Origin: Trema orientale
Taxonomy: Eukaryota > Streptophyta > Magnoliopsida > Rosales > Cannabaceae
Direction of reading: 5' to 3'
Assembly (NCBI GenBank): GCA_002914845.1
Contig: JXTC01000294.1
Location: 307,222-371,221 of the forward strand
Length of the DNA: 64,000 bases
Shown here: positions 21,173 to 34,959 of the stretch, piece after piece
Layout of the letters: each line of letters begins with the position of its first letter
How positions within the stretch are numbered: the first letter of the stretch is position 1
Made by a program: the position numbers and the translations under genes
The notes under the pieces: model-generated
What the model saw: the letters and a program-made list of their open reading frames with translations, nothing else
Told to the model about the DNA's origin: nothing
Databases searched by the model: none

Positions 21173-22470
21173 CTTTAATAGAAGCAAGCAATTATGACCC
21201 AAATATGGAGATACAGGATTTTCTAGGACCATGGAAATAGAAATCCTATGACATAAAACTATTAAATGAACTATAGATTAAAACTGCGTCTTTTTGAATA
21301 TAGATAAAACTGCATTTTAAAGTATTATTAATTTGCTCTTTTGGGAACGACATTTTCTGAGAGAGATAGGTATTCTTATACATTGAAATTACCCGATATA
21401 ATTTTGTTATTATCGCATATAGAAGGTAGTGAATGAACACAATTTAGATAAAACACAAGCAATTTTTTTATCCCAATTTCATTTTCATGATGTTGTTTAA
21501 TATATATATATACACTAGTTTACAAGTTTTCGTACATTCACGACTAGCTAAGTAAAATAAAATTTTCAATTAATTATATATAATCACAGGATTTTTATTA
21601 TTTATTTTTTATGAATGGATAATCATGGGATCTTTTGAAACACACACACACACATATATATATATACTAGTAGAATTAGCACGTACCTGTTTATATCATC
21701 AAATTGATCCCTTTTTGTTTTGTACTTCTTTTTTCAAAGATTTCATCTAACTTTATTTTCTGAATATTACTTTTTATGCTAGCATAAAAAATAATATAAT
21801 TATGATAATTATTAATTAGGGATGCAATTTAACCGAAAACTTGTGTACCTGCGGGTATCCACCCCTAATTGTATTTGAATATTCAGGTACGTGGGTTGGG
21901 TTCGGGTTTTAAAGACTATACCCGCGCTAGGTTCGGGGCGGGTTTGGGTTTAGATGTACCCGTCCCCAAACTTGACCTGATTATGTACTTGTATGTTATT
22001 TTTAAAAAGATAATGGGTAAGGTTTCAATGGAGATTTTTGTTTTTGCTCAATAGATAGGTACTCTTATTTAAACTGAATTTTCATATGATGACTATAATA
22101 ATATTAGTTATTTTTATAAAAAAATTTAATATAATTAATACCTATATAAATAGGGCGCATCTATAGTAGGACTACTATAAAATAGCCTTATGTAAGGTCA
22201 TCTTATTTAAGTCGTCCGATTGTAAATTAAAGGTGCTGATTATAGGGCTTAAATTGGATAAAATGAGGCAATAAATACCGGAGTAACCCAATTTTGAACC
22301 GGAAAAAGAAACCCCCCTTTCGACTTGAGATTGTACGGAATTTCGTGAAATTGGTGAGATCTTACAAAGAAGGAAAGATCTCTTCAAGCTTGAGTGGAAA
22401 GAGGATCGGAGGTCGAGGTCGGAGTGGGGTGGCTCTTCCAGCATTCGTTGTTGAAGCTGAGTAGAAAGAG
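21173..22470. other. AT-rich intergenic sequence with MITE-like debris
   Basis: Contains a (CA)n(TA)n microsatellite at about 21641-21666. A 21815-22005 segment is rich in GGGTA and CGGGT motifs (CTGCGGGTATCCACCCC, TTCGGGGCGGGTTTGGG), like parts of 8790-9410 and 35728-36145; these look like ends of non-autonomous DNA transposons. No gene seen. Confidence 0.4.
22150..22220. mobile_element. Partial MITE related to inner element A
   Basis: GGGCGCATCTATAGTAGG at about 22153 matches the right-end inverted repeat of the MITE at 16334-16505 (GGGCGCGTCTACAGTAGG). The homology continues for about 60 bp (GTAAGGTCAT..TCGTCCGATT). The other end is not found. Confidence 0.5.
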
Positions 22471-22474
22471 AATT

Positions 22475-23257
22475 CAAATTAAAATGCCATTTGGTTTAAC
22501 TAATACTTCGAGTACTTTTCATACATTTAATGAATCATGTTTTGCGTGCATTTATTGGAAAATTTATTGTGGTGTATTTTGATGATATTCTGATTTATAG
22601 CAAAAACTTGGATGAACATGTAGTACAATTGAAATTTGTTTTAGATGTGCATAGAAAAGAAAAATTATTTGCTAATCTAAATAAGTGTACCTTTGCACCG
22701 ATAAACTTGTGTTTTCAGGATTTGTTGTGAGTACACATGGTATACAGATCGATGAGGAGAAGGTACGTGCAATCCAAGAGTGGCCGAGTCCCACGACCGT
22801 AGGAAATGTGAGAAGTTTTCATGGACTTTCTAGTTTCTACCGGCAGTTTGTGAAAGACTTTAGTACATTGGCAGCACCACTTACTGAAGTAATCAAGAAA
22901 AATGTTGGTTTTAAGTGGGGAGATGAACAAGAGAAGGTATTTCAACTGATTAAGTAAAAACTGAATAACGCCCCCTTATTGCCTTTGTCTAACTTTAATA
23001 AAATGTTTAAAATTGAATGTGATGCTTCAGGTATTGGTATAGGTGCAGTTTTAATGCAGGAGGGGCGATCAATTGCTTACTTCGATGAGAAGCTAAGTGG
23101 GGCAGCCTTAAACTACCTGACTTATGATAAGGAATTGTATGCATTGGTTAGGTTTTTGGAGACATGGCAACACTATCTATGGCCTAAAGAATTTGTGATC
23201 TATACAGATCATGAGTCCTTGAAACATTTGAAATGTCAATACAAGTTGAATAACTAG
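22475..23257 (+). pseudogene. Ty3 chromovirus RT and RNase H fragment
   Basis: Segments MPFGLTN, then [19 protein letters not shown] (RT catalytic YFDD retained), [18 protein letters not shown], the [18 protein letters not shown] connection, and RNase H with [24 protein letters not shown] and TDHESLKHL. Frame changes at about 22560 and 22700 and a stop at 22956 break it. Both ends are missing; the right end joins an unrelated LTR fragment at 23258. By resemblance it is Reina-like, which is inference. Confidence 0.87.
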
Positions 23258-24135
23258 TAAAACTAGACAAAGAAATATTTGGTTCATAATATAAATTGAG
23301 AACAATAGTATTTTAATACCATAGAATCAAGAAATACAAATATCAAAGAGAAAAGAGTTTTAGAATTCCCCCTATTTGAAGAGATTGAAGGTGTTGAGGT
23401 TGTCAATCTCCTCTAAACTTATTCTTACTCTCTTGAATCCTCCCTCAAAGATTTTTTCTCAATAATATCACTCTCTAAATATGAAAAATATAAAGAAAAA
23501 CTCACAAGAAATTGAAGAAAAAAAGCTAAGAATAAATTATGATGTCGATGTTAATGAGGAGATCGAGAAATAGAGTAGGTTGGAGCATGTCTTCATCTTC
23601 TTGTTCCTTTTCTTTCTCTCTTTCCATGGATGCCACTCTCTCTCTCTCTCTCTCTATCCCAACATGTGTTTTACAACCCTAAAGATAGGATTTTAAAGAG
23701 GTGGCTCTTGCATACGTAAGGCATGCCGAATATGGACTCTTGGATCATCAAAAAGTTGATCTTAGCTGTCTATTATTAACCTAGGACGTAGGGAGTGGCG
23801 GCCATTTTTGGCGCTACAGCACCAAAATTTCCCGAGAGTTAGCACTGCGGTGCCACTTTTAGAGCTGCAGTGCGACTCTGCTGCTGGTCTAGCGCCGCGG
23901 CTTCCTAGGTGCGCCATTTCTTTGTTAGAGCTTCGATTTGCCTCATTGTCATTGCGTTACGACCGTATCAAATTCACTTCGATTCCAATATTTGAAAAAC
24001 TCATTTATGAGGCACAAATTCACCTTAATTTACGTCAAACACCCTTAATTCATTTTCCTATACACACAAACAAGCAAAACATCATAACAACAAGAAAAAT
24101 AATTGAAACAACTTAATTCGAACACATACCTCTAA
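23258..24135 (-). repeat. Partial LTR of the Athila/Tat-type family
   Basis: Homologous to about 12357-13150 in the same orientation (shared AGTAAAACTAGACAAAGAAA start and TAAGGCA..CGAATATGGA-type segments) and to 48607 onward in inverted orientation. It lacks the last third of the LTR. It has a (TC)n run near 23637-23659 and a GC-rich palindrome cluster at about 23790-23925. Confidence 0.75.
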
Positions 24136-25277
24136 CAACGAGGCATAATACGAAGCTTTGCTAGCTGGTCTAAGGCTCGTGCGTGAGATGAAGGTTGAAT
24201 CCATCATAATCTACAGCGATTTATAGCTCGTTGTTAGGCAAATCAATGAGGAGTATGAAGCTTGCTGTCCAAAAATGGTCTCTTACCTGGCTAAGGCCCG
24301 GGGACTGCTTGATCAGTTTTCAGAGTCCAAAATCTGTCAAATCCCCCAAGCTGAAAGTACCAATGTTGATGCACTTGCTAAGCTTACCTCCACAAAAGAT
24401 GCCGACCTGCTTGATGTTATACTTGTAAAATTTCTTGAAAGACCAAGCATTGAGGCCTATAAAGATGTTCAGTCTCTCAAAATTCACAAGCCATCATGGA
24501 TGGATCCAATTTATTCATTCCTAAAAGACAGCCGGCTACCCTTGGAAAGGAAAGAAATTCCTCGACTTAAGTATCAAGCCGCTAGGTTTGTGTTGCTTGA
24601 AGATAAACTATATCGACGAGGCTTCATAAACTATATCGACGAGGCTTCTCTGTGCCCCTACTTCGTTGTGTAGACCATGAAAAGGCTCACTACATCTTGA
24701 GTGAAATTCATGAAGGAATTTGTGGAAATCATTTAGGAAGGTTGTTTTTAGCCAGAAAAGCCTATGATGAAGAAGGATGCTATGGATTATGTACAAAAGT
24801 GTGACAAGTGCCAACGCTTCTCCAACTATCAAAACGCACCACCTAACAAGCTCACCACTATGAGCTCGCCATGGCCATTTGCTGTTTGGGGAATTGACCC
24901 GATTGGTCCTCTACCCCCAGGTCGAGGTGGAGCAAAATTCGTATTGACTACTTCGCCAAATAGGTAGAAGCTGAGCCACTAACATCCATACATTCAAACA
25001 AGGTCGTTGCATTCATTGCCAAGTCAATCCTGTACCATTATAGCGTGCCATACGAGCTCGTTTTAGATAATGGAACCCAGTTCGAGAGTGAAGTAATGTT
25101 TCAATTCTACGAGCAGTTTGGAATCATTAAAAGCTTTTCAGCTGTAGTCCATCCTCAGTCTAGTGGACAGGTCGAAGCCATCAACAAGATCTTAAAGTAG
25201 AACTTGAAAATAAAGCTTGAGAAATCCAAAGGAGCTTGGATCGACGAGCTCCAAAAAGTACTGTGGGCATATCAAAC
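24136..25277 (+). pseudogene. Tat-lineage Ty3 pol fragment: second RNase H and integrase
   Basis: Opens in the middle of an RNase H of the extra type known from Tat-lineage elements (YEALLAGLRLVREMKV-like, then MVSYLAKARGLLDQF, IPQAESTNVDALAKL). The integrase zinc region follows (H..H..C..C, ending CDKCQRFSN near 24800), then the core with GPLPPGRGGAKF, LDNGTQFESE and HPQSSGQVEAINK (Asp and Glu positions visible). Stops occur (TAG at 24961 in place of a Trp codon). It is cut at 25277 by LTR-A. Confidence 0.85.
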
Positions 25278-27261
25278 TGTTGGGATATTTGCCCTAAAAA
25301 GTAAATTTCTAATTTTACCCTTTTAGTGTAAACAACTTTCTCCTATATGTAATTATGATATTTGCTAGATTAAGTTATCTCAGTTGAATAGTTTATTTAT
25401 CCAAAAAAGATTCCATGACTTTATTTGTATATAAAGAAACAAACATGATTAAGTATTAATTATGGGGAAACTTGTTTCTTTATCTAAGTCTAAATTAATT
25501 AGTTCACAATCTGTAAATAAAGATGGAATACTTTATTTACTAAAGATTATAATATTTGTCTATCTCAATGGGAATAATGTGTCTCAAAATCATTGAAGTG
25601 TCTGACTTCTGATAGAAATACTAGTACAACATAAATAAGTTATGTGTATTGAACTGGACTAAGTAATATAAAGAATTAGAGTGCCGCAACTCAATTCTTA
25701 GTATTACCACAAACTAGCTCTTAGCATGTAGATCTTAATCCTTGATATTTGATTAGACTTGCTTTTATGGGTTGTAGCCTTTTGATTTATTAAAAGACTA
25801 GTCTTTGTGAAATAAGAGGCGAACTCTAGCATATTGGAGGTTATGGCTTATGAATTGACGGGAACACCAAATAGTTAAGGACACTATATATTAATGCCAC
25901 TTTAAGGTCTTTCAAGATTCATGGAATAATTAAATCTATGATCTTAGTATTCACTTTGTGAATTAGTTGATAATTTTGTTTGAAAATTTTGTCTAAATAG
26001 CTGTTGAGAACAAAATTATCGATAGCATTATTTCTTGATAGAAAAATGATAACTTAAAGGTAAATATGTGTTTGAGGGGTATTACGGTAATTTTATCTAT
26101 TCAACTACGGCATTGTATAGGGATTCTATATGTGGTATAGAATATGCTAGATGGATCGGTTAATCAAGGCTAGTTGATTAAATCTCTATAAAAGGCATGA
26201 CATTTAATCTAAGAGTGCAATATTGGCCTTTTAGTGGAGTGTCCCATTTACTAATAGTATTTATATAAATACTATAATAAGAGTTATTCTATATTTATTA
26301 TACTGTTGGAGCTTACATTATTTGGATCCATTAGGTCCCATGTCTAGCTTAACAAAGCTAATTAATTGGTTGGTGGTATTTGTGAAATTAGTTTCATAAA
26401 ACTGTGTAAAATAATGATTCTACACAGAAGTTAGTATTTTTTATAAATAAGTTACATGAGTTGGACATATTTATAAAAATACACTCAAAGTCTAAATTGG
26501 AGAACAAGCCCAATCCTAGTTGGACTAGGATTAGCAGTTTTGGGCCCCATATATAAAAGATATAAAAGAGAAAAAACTGCACAGTAATACATACAGTGCT
26601 ACACGTGAAACTGATAGAGAGAGAGAGAGAGAGAGAGAGTTCGGCGAAGGCTGAGAAAGAGAGGAGAGAAAAAATTTTCTGCAATCTCACAGTCTCATCT
26701 CACGTCCCAGTATTCCAAAGGATCAAGAAAGTGTTCTTGATCGTTCTCCAACAAAGGATTTAACTTGATGCCCACTCGCCTCATCAATTAAGAGCAAGAG
26801 CATAGACAAGAAGATCTAGGGTTGGAGATTTGATCACCATCAATAAGGAGATCAAGGAGGAGCATGCTACAAGAGGTAAACCCTAATCTCATCTCTAGGG
26901 TTTATGTATCTATATTTGATTTATGTTATACATGATCCTATAATTGATATATGCATGTTTTATGGTTATGAAAATTGTTTTTATGAAAAATTTTAAAACC
27001 TAAATCCACTAACTTTTCGGTTGCGTTCATAATATAATTATGTATTTTCCATAGTTTGCATGCATAATATTGACATAAAATTGTATAATCTAGGTTACGT
27101 AATTGAGTTTGGGTAATTTATATTTATGATAATTAAATGATTTATGGCGATGAATGATATTTAATTACGTATACCATTGATTTTCGCATGGTGAGAAAAC
27201 TTGTGGATTGTGATTCTAGCAAAATTAGGTTTGGGTGTTCTTGAATTTTATGTTTGATAGA
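25278..27261 (+). repeat. Copia-type LTR, family LTR-A, copy 1
   Basis: Starts TGTTGGGATATTTGCCC and is homologous to 31893-36896 until about 27064. The remaining 200 bp to 27261 may be the true LTR end or flank. It contains a TATA-like TATATAAAAGATATAAAAG (about 26549) followed by a (GA)n run (26607-26639), as in a promoter and leader. No primer site or purine tract adjoins it, and no matching target duplication was found. Confidence 0.72.
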
Positions 27262-28902
27262 TGCTGGTATTCATTGGAATAAAATTCTGGAACATATTTT
27301 CATAAAATTATTTTTAAGAACACCATAGTTTTGTAAAATCTAGAAATGCAACAGAATTGGTCATTTAAAATTTTTCTCTTTACAAAACATTTCGGATCGT
27401 GATCTAACATAAATTAACTCTTGATCTAGACAAGAACAATACCCGGATTCACTCCACAATCTTCTTATCTTCCCGACTATTCTCGAAAGCCGTTTGATTG
27501 ATCTGGTGGGTGGTCACCTTCTTGATTCCTAACAAAGAGATCTGTAGACAAACAAGAAGACAATCTTCTCGAACCGATTTCTCCGGGATGGCCGAAACAC
27601 CAAGGATGGTGAATCCCCTAGTGTGGCCGATTTTCTCTGCTCTCCCTTTCTCTCTGTTATGCGTGGAGCACTCTTCTCTCAAGAGGTGTTTCACGTGTAA
27701 CTCATGTTCTGTGTAGTTAGAGAACTTTTCTCTTAACTATAGAGAGATTAGTAAACCCTAATGGGCTTATTGGGCTCAACTGATTATTAAATAACTATTA
27801 GGCTTTAATTTGAGCTAGACAGGGGACCAGATGGATCCATAAAGCTCAAGCTCCAATGGACCATATGCCCACAATCATAATTAACTCATAATTATGATTG
27901 GGCCTTGTCCATTAATGTCAGGCACACCACTATAGGCTCAATATTGAACTCTTGGACTAAATATCATTTATTTTCTGTGAAGCTTATTATCAAATAATTA
28001 GCTTGATCCATTGAGCATATACTATACCTGTAGACGTACCCCAGTGCAATGCCATACTAGTAAGGTGAAATTACCGCATTACCCCTCTAGTACATATTTA
28101 TCTTTGAGTTGTCATTTTTCATCTAATGGATCATAGTTGACTACAATGTTTGTATCTACTTATACCAATACAGTCAAATTCACATAGTGAATACCGGGGT
28201 CCTAGTTTATATTATCCAAGTACTTGAAAAAACTCAAAGTGACATTATATGCATGGAGTCCATCATGAAAAATGTTCTACACATTTCATGTACTTTATCT
28301 TCCAAGATATAGGAATTCGAACCATAAATCGGAACTAGTCCTTTAGTAACTCAAAAAGATAAAACACATGAAAGTAAGTTTGTTAATCACTAGGATTAAG
28401 GTTTTCTACAATAGTGCTAGACTAGTGAAATTAGAAATTTAAGTTACGACACTTAACCTTAAATTCTAATTCACTCAGTCCTATTCGATGCTATTATAAC
28501 TTTCTTATAACACACTAGTGTTTCTATCCGAAGACTCACTTCGATAATTAGAGACTTCATTATGAAAATAGACAACACTACATTCTATGGCATAGTAAAG
28601 TATTCCATCTTCAATATGCGGAATGCGAACAATTTAATTTAGACATAATGAAATAAAGAATATAATGTCTCCCACATATGAACTCATCATACGAATAATT
28701 CTTTATTACTCATTATATGTCTTGGAATCTTTAGATGTTTGCATAAGATAAACATATACATTACATGCAAATCAATAGGACATAGATGAAATAAAAATTC
28801 AAACATAGAATTTATTAACAACAAATAGATAACAAATAATCCGATAATAAATTATTTATAATGTCAAAATAATAAACTGCTTTATAGGACATTATTCTAA
28901 CA
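27262..28902 (-). repeat. 3' LTR of the LTR-B Copia element
   Basis: 1641 bp; on the minus strand TGTTAGAATAATGTCC...GAATACCAGCA. The ends were fixed by comparison with the solo copy at 59443-60246 and by the adjacent purine tract. It shares shorter blocks (AGATGGAATACTTTA, GATAGAAACACTAGT) with LTR-A, so the two families are related. Confidence 0.87.
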
Positions 28903-28918
28903 ATCTCCCACTTGGCCT

Positions 28919-31885
28919 TTAAAGTAGATGTGACATATTACGTAGTCCCATTCCTTCTAGGTGGTCCTTAAATACTTTAGTAGCCAAAGATTTGGTAAAA
29001 AGATTAGTAAGGTTCTCTGCAGACGCTATCTTACTCATTATCACGTCTCATCTTAGAACAATTTTTCTAAGTACATGATATTTCCTTTCTATGTGTTTTC
29101 CCCTCTTATGGCTTCTGGGTTCTCTGAAGTTTGCAACTGCTCCACTATTATCACAGTAGAGTGTTATAGGTTGCTGTGCTCCAGGTACTACCTCGAGATC
29201 CATAAGAAAATTACGAAGCCAGACCACCTCTTTAGCTACTTTAGAAGCTGCCACATATTCGGCCTCTATGGTTGAATCCGCAATACAAGATTACTTGATA
29301 CTCCTCCATATAATGGCTCCACCATCAAGAGTAAAAACTAAACCAGAGGTTGGTTTTCTAGAGTCTTTATCAGATTGAAAATCCGAATCAGTATATCTAA
29401 CAGCTGTTAGATCTTCTCCATAATATACAAGCATATAATTTCTAGTTCTCCAAAGATACTTTAGAATATGCTTGACTGCACCCTAATGTTCAGATTTTGG
29501 ATTGGATTGGTAACGACTTACAATCCCAATAGCATAACAAATATCTGGTCTTGTGCAAAGCATGGCATACATGAGACTTCCCACTGCTGAAGCATAAGGA
29601 ATATTTCTCATATGTTCTTTCTCTTCTTCTGTCTTAGGAGAATTCTCATTAGATAGAGTAATTCTTTTACGAAAGGGTGTTAAACCTTTCTTGGAATTTT
29701 GCATTGCAAACCTAACCAGTATTTTGTCTATATATGAAGCTTGTGATAAAGCTATGCGTTTGTTCTTTTTGTGTCATGGAATCTGTATTCCTAGAACATA
29801 GCAAGCTTCACCTAGGTTTTTCATATCAAACTGTTGTGCTAACCAGACTTTCACTAATGATAATGATCCAACATCATTCCCAATGATTAGAATATCATCA
29901 ACATATAGTACTAGAAAAATCACTTTATTTTCCTGAATTCTTTTATAGACACAAAGTTCATCTACGTTTCGTTCAAAACTATAAGACTTAATAGCTTCAT
30001 CAACTCTTATGTTCTAAGATTTAGACGCTTGCTTGAGTCCATAAATAGATCTCTTAAGTTCACAAACTTTTCTTTCCTGGCCCTTTTCAACGAATTTCTC
30101 TAGTTGTATCATATAGATACATTCATCAAGATTGCGATTCAGGAATACAGTCTTGACGTCCATTTGCCTTATCTTATAATCAAGAGATGCATCGATGGAT
30201 AAGAGTATGCGAATAGACTTGATCATAGCAACATGAGAGAAGGTCTCTTCATAATCGATATCTTCCTTCTGTGTATAATCCTTTACAACTAACCTTGCCT
30301 TGAAAGTCTCCACTTTCCCGTCTACTCCCTTCTTTCTCTTATAGACCCACTTACACCCAATGGATTTTATCCCTTCAGATGGATCTACAAGTTCTCAGAC
30401 TTTATTAGAGTACATGGACTCTATTTCAGATTCCATTGCCTTTTGCCAGAGATTTTTATCAACATCATCCATTGCCTCATTATAGGTATAAGGATTAGAT
30501 TCTTGGTCACAAGACTCTCCTATTCCCAAGTATCTTTCAGGTTGTCTTACAATTCTCCCACTACGACGAGGATCCGATGAATGTCGAGTTTCAAGTGATT
30601 CATCTTTCCTAAGTGCTTTCTCAATCTTATCTTCTATAGATTGGCTGATAACATCATCAGTTAATTCTTCAAGAACTAACTTACTTTTGGGCTTGAAATC
30701 TTTCATATAGTTTTCTTCTAAGAAAGTAGCATTTGTTCTCACAAATACTTTCTTTTCTTCAGTACTATAGAAATAATACCCTCTCGTTCCTTTTGGGTAA
30801 CCTACAAATAGACACAATTCAGATCGTGATTCCAACTTAGTCATTTTTCCTTTCAGCATGTATGCTGGACAACCCCAAATATGGATATGATGCAAACTAG
30901 GTTTATGTCCCCTCCATAATTCAAATGGTGTCTTAGGTACTGACTTAGAAGAACTCTATTCAGCAGGTACATAGTGGTTTCTAAGGCATAACCCCAAAAA
31001 GATGTGGGTAATTGTGAATAACTGAACATCGACCTAACCATATCCAAAAGTATCCTATTTCTTCTTTCAGCAACAACATTTAGTTGAGGCATACCAAGTG
31101 CTGTGAGTTGGGATAGGATCCCATTATTTGTGAGAAATTCAGAGAATTCCCCATAGAGGTATTCACCACCTCGATCCGATCGAAGGGTCTTTATGTTCTT
31201 TCCTAACTACTTTTCAGTTTCTGCTTTGAATTCTCTGAACTTTTCAAAAGAATCCGATTTGCGTTGCATTAGGTAAACATAACCAAATCTAGAATAATCA
31301 TCCGTAAATGTAATGAAGTATTCAAAACCTCCTCGAGCTTGAATANTGCAATGAGATGCTTTTAGGTTGAATAAAGAAAAGATTATTCCTATGAGTACCA
31401 GTACAAATAAGACTTTTATTCTTTCTAATAGAAACTTTATTGTCAAAATGAATAGAATAACCTTGTCTCATCAAACAAGAAATAGAAATCAAATTCCGTT
31501 TAAATACCGGAATATAATAACAATTCTTTATTTCTAAAAACCTAAAATCATCAAAATTCAAAATAACATCTTCCATTGCATGAGCTTTAACTATTGAGCC
31601 TTCTCCCAATCGCAATGTGAACTCTTCACTAGTGAACTTCCTAGTTTCCTTGAACCCCTGCAAAGTATTACAAATAAGGTCAGTGGCTCCTGAATCTACG
31701 ATGCAAGAATCGGTAGAATCAACCACATGACAAGCCTCAATAAATAACAAATTGTCATTACCTTGTTTGTCCTTGCCGTTGGTCTTCTCCTTTGCCTCTT
31801 ATTGCTTTTAGACATTGATGCAGTGTGGATGGTAATACTTGGTTATGGTAAATCTATAGTCTTCCAAGCAGCAAATGATAGGATA
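28919..31885 (-). pseudogene. Copia Gag-Pol remnant (LTR-B element)
   Basis: Protease: IVDSGATDLIC at about 31690. Pre-integrase sequence ends at the N (31346), after which integrase resumes with GGFEYFITFTDDYSRFGYVY; the pre-integrase zinc finger is missing at that join. Integrase end: LNVVAERRNRILLDMVRSMF and SFWGYALET. RT: ARLVVKDYTQKEDIDYEETF, MDVKTVFLN, YGLKQ, and an intact YVDDILIIGND at about 29900. RNase H: MYAMLCTRPDICYAIG, YCDNSGAVANFREPRSHKRG and KHIERKYHV. Stops and shifts separate these blocks, so it is dead although the YVDD is kept. Confidence 0.88.
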
Positions 31886-32042
31886 TGTCCACTGTTGGGA
31901 TATTTGCCCTAAAAAGCAATTTTCCAATTTTACCCTTTTAGTGTAAATAATTTTCTCTTATATATAATTATGATATTTGCTAGATTAAACTGTCCCAGTT
32001 GAATAGTTTATTTATCTGAAAAAGATTCCATGACTTTATTTA

Positions 32043-34959
32043 TGTGATGCCCAAGATTCTTACATGCATAATAAGCCAATAATAAACATGTTCATATTGC
32101 ATAAAAGACATATCATGAAACTAGTGTCAATTTCATGGTAAATTGCTTAAGCTGATTGTTAAATATTTTCGATATGTATTATCATACTAATAGTTGTTGA
32201 AGTGCTCCCATGTAGTGTAAAGGCTCAGTACCCTGAAAGAGAAAGCTTGGTGTGTGAGAGGAACAAAGAATACATTCATGAATAATAATACTATATGCAC
32301 ATGCATTAAAATCATGTCTGTTGATAACTTGGTCAAATAGTAGTTTTTCGGTAAAATGTATTTTTCACGCTTTTCAGAGACGAATTCACTGTGCGTTTAA
32401 CACGTCAAATAGCTCTAATTTAATGTTTAGGACTCATTTATAGCATTTTATTTGTCGGCCCTAGGTAAGCACGAGGTGGCAGTCACTATACTAAATTGGT
32501 GTTTAATTGCACTAAACTAGCTTAGATTCAGCTTAATCGCGTAATGCCATTTTTGTGCATTCTATTAATTGGGCAATTATACTATGTTTGTATTATTAAT
32601 TGGAGTCTAATTGACTTTCTTTTTATGTTTAATGATTGGTTATAGGGCTAGGTTCCACCAGATTACAATAAGATTGGTCATGTGGGATTATACGTCAAAG
32701 TATGACTAGTTTTCACCTTTTAAGCTAGGTTTCACCATTTTGGTCTACAATTGGGTGTATAGGATGGACCAGTAACGTGATCAGTATGCTAAGGATGTTT
32801 TAGAGCTGGACACATGGAAAGTAAGGTGCAAAATTCCTAAAATACCCCTTAGAACTTAGGTTATGCCATTTCTTAGTCATTAAGTATCACTTTTGGACCA
32901 AATCTGGTCATTTTCTTCTCCTTTCTCTCCAGCCACGACCTAAAACTCTCCCACCCATTTTTAGACTTCTCTCAGCTCCCCTTAACCATTTCCAAGAGTT
33001 TCCAAGGGGTAGAACTCAATTTGGAGCTCAAGAAATCAAGATAGGTCCAAACTAGTCAAGGTAATTCTACTAGTTCTCCTTCCTAGGTTTTGTTTTCTTA
33101 TTTCAATTATCCACTTGATACCACTTAAATAATGATTCCTATAGGTCCTCTTGAGTTTTAAGATCAATTTCAAAGCTTTGGAAATTAGTTTTGTGGAAGT
33201 AGAAGGCAAGAGCTTCAACAAAAGTTCAAACTAGTCAAGGTGAGCTTTTTATGGAATTTAGAATTGGTAATTTATTTCTTTTGCTTTAGCTCTTAAATTA
33301 AAGCTTTTGTTTGATGAATAGAGGTCCTAGGAAACCTTACACATTGCTGGAAGAATAGAATTTAAGTGGAGGATTAAAGTTAGACTCAAAGCCCTAAAGT
33401 GTTATAGTTATAAATTTAAGTATTTTCATGTGTAGTAGATTATGTTTTTCTATTTGTAATCTGATTTTTTTAAACTTGTAGTGTATATTTTATGGATCCT
33501 GTTATTTATTTCACTCATTTGGTGGCCGGTTATGATGACATACAAGTGCAAAATTAGTTTTAAACTTTTTTCTAATTGAAAGGAATTCAAGTACACTTAG
33601 GTTGCTCTAAATGATCCTCTTTGAGTTGTATATGTGGGAATTGGATTGTTGATTATTATTACAGGTCTTAAACCACGATTTTAATCATGTGGGGATGTCC
33701 TAAAAATAGGAGAGGTGCTGTCCAAATATTTTTAAAACCAAATAGCACCATTTAGAAGCAAATGGACTAGTTTTTATGAAAGTAGGTGACATTTTGGTTT
33801 ATTTTGTGATTAGGCTTCCTTATTTTGTAAAAGTTGTGATTTGGTCTTGTGCTTGTTTTCTTTAAGTATTTTACATTGTAGTGATCATCTTAGTGATAAA
33901 ATTGACATCAGGTCTTCCACACACCTCGCCACAGAGGATACTAACCTTTTCCACTATCTTTTCTAACGGACACAAAGTAAGTAAAGATTTATTTTAACTG
34001 CATCACAAGAACAGTAGTGGATACAAGATGTTTTCCTACATGCTTGTGTGTATTATATTAATTATCTGTTTTTCATATGGTTCTTATAAAGTTTACGAAA
34101 GGCATAAGTACAACATGATCATTTAAGCATGATTTTCAAATCAGTGACGTTTTCCACGCATTGGATTGAAAGTAGTACCATTGTACTAATTTTTACGAGA
34201 TATATTTTAAGTACAGTGTTTAGTCTATCTGCGTTGGGTTAGTATGGTTTGCACAGGCATCCTTCCCGCATAGGTAGGCACGGCTTACCGACTGCCGGGA
34301 CTGAGCATTGTACTATGAGATTTATTAGGTGCATTACCTAGTCAGTCTGCGTTGGGTAGGTATGGTTCACATTGGCCATGTGTTTCCTTCCTGCATAGGT
34401 GAACACGGCCTACCGACTTCCGCGACTTTGTAATGTATTCAAGTGCCCTATAAAGAAATGTTTTCTAAGAAAAGTGCATCAAAATGAAAGTTATGAAAGA
34501 AAGAGTATAATAAGAATTTCTAGAAAGTTTATGCATGAAACACATTCACGAGCATGCATGATCTTTACTTACTGAGCATTAGCTTATTTAGTTCCTGTGA
34601 TGCAGGTGAGGAGATATGTGATGTGTAGAGTTGCTGGTTGGCTAGCACGCTTTCTTGTCACCATGATCATATAGATGTAGACGAGCTTGACTTGTGGGCG
34701 GCGTTTTCTTTGTGTTTTGTTATTCTAGTGTGTTGTAAATATTACTGCTGATTGCAAAATAAACTGATAAGGAGTTTTTGGTTGTATATTTTGTAAAGAC
34801 ACTTTCAAAAAGTAATGCCACGCGGTTTCTTTTGTTTTTAAAGCTTGAAAAGTTTAAATTTGACCCAACTTTTTATAAAACTAAAGATATGGTTTATGAA
34901 AGGATAATACTTCATAGTTTGACCTACAGAGTCATATAGTTAAGCTAGGGGGTGTTACA
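32043..34959 (+). repeat. Solo LTR of a large-LTR Ty3 chromovirus, TSD ATTTA
   Basis: 2917 bp, TGTGATGCCC...GGGGTGTTACA, flanked by ATTTA (32038-32042, 34960-34964). The same LTR adjoins a Ty3 internal region at 39107, where it is followed by a primer site, which identifies the family. It interrupts LTR-A copy 2 exactly (compare the uninterrupted copy near 25432). Confidence 0.93.

Larger units (their letters stand above)
27262..31892 (-). mobile_element. Minus-strand Copia element with LTR-B, 5' part missing
   Basis: From right to left: end of gag, protease, integrase, RT, RNase H, purine tract (complement of ATCTCCCACTTGGCC) and the 3' LTR (27262-28902). The 5' LTR, primer site and most of gag are missing: sequence breaks at 31892, where LTR-A copy 2 begins. 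The LTR family recurs as a solo copy at 59443-60246. Confidence 0.88.

Noticed and set aside
30395..30895. Possible intact domesticated gene (166-codon open frame)
   Set aside because: It is the integrase-to-RT linker of the minus-strand Copia element, with matching Copia neighbours and stops on both sides.
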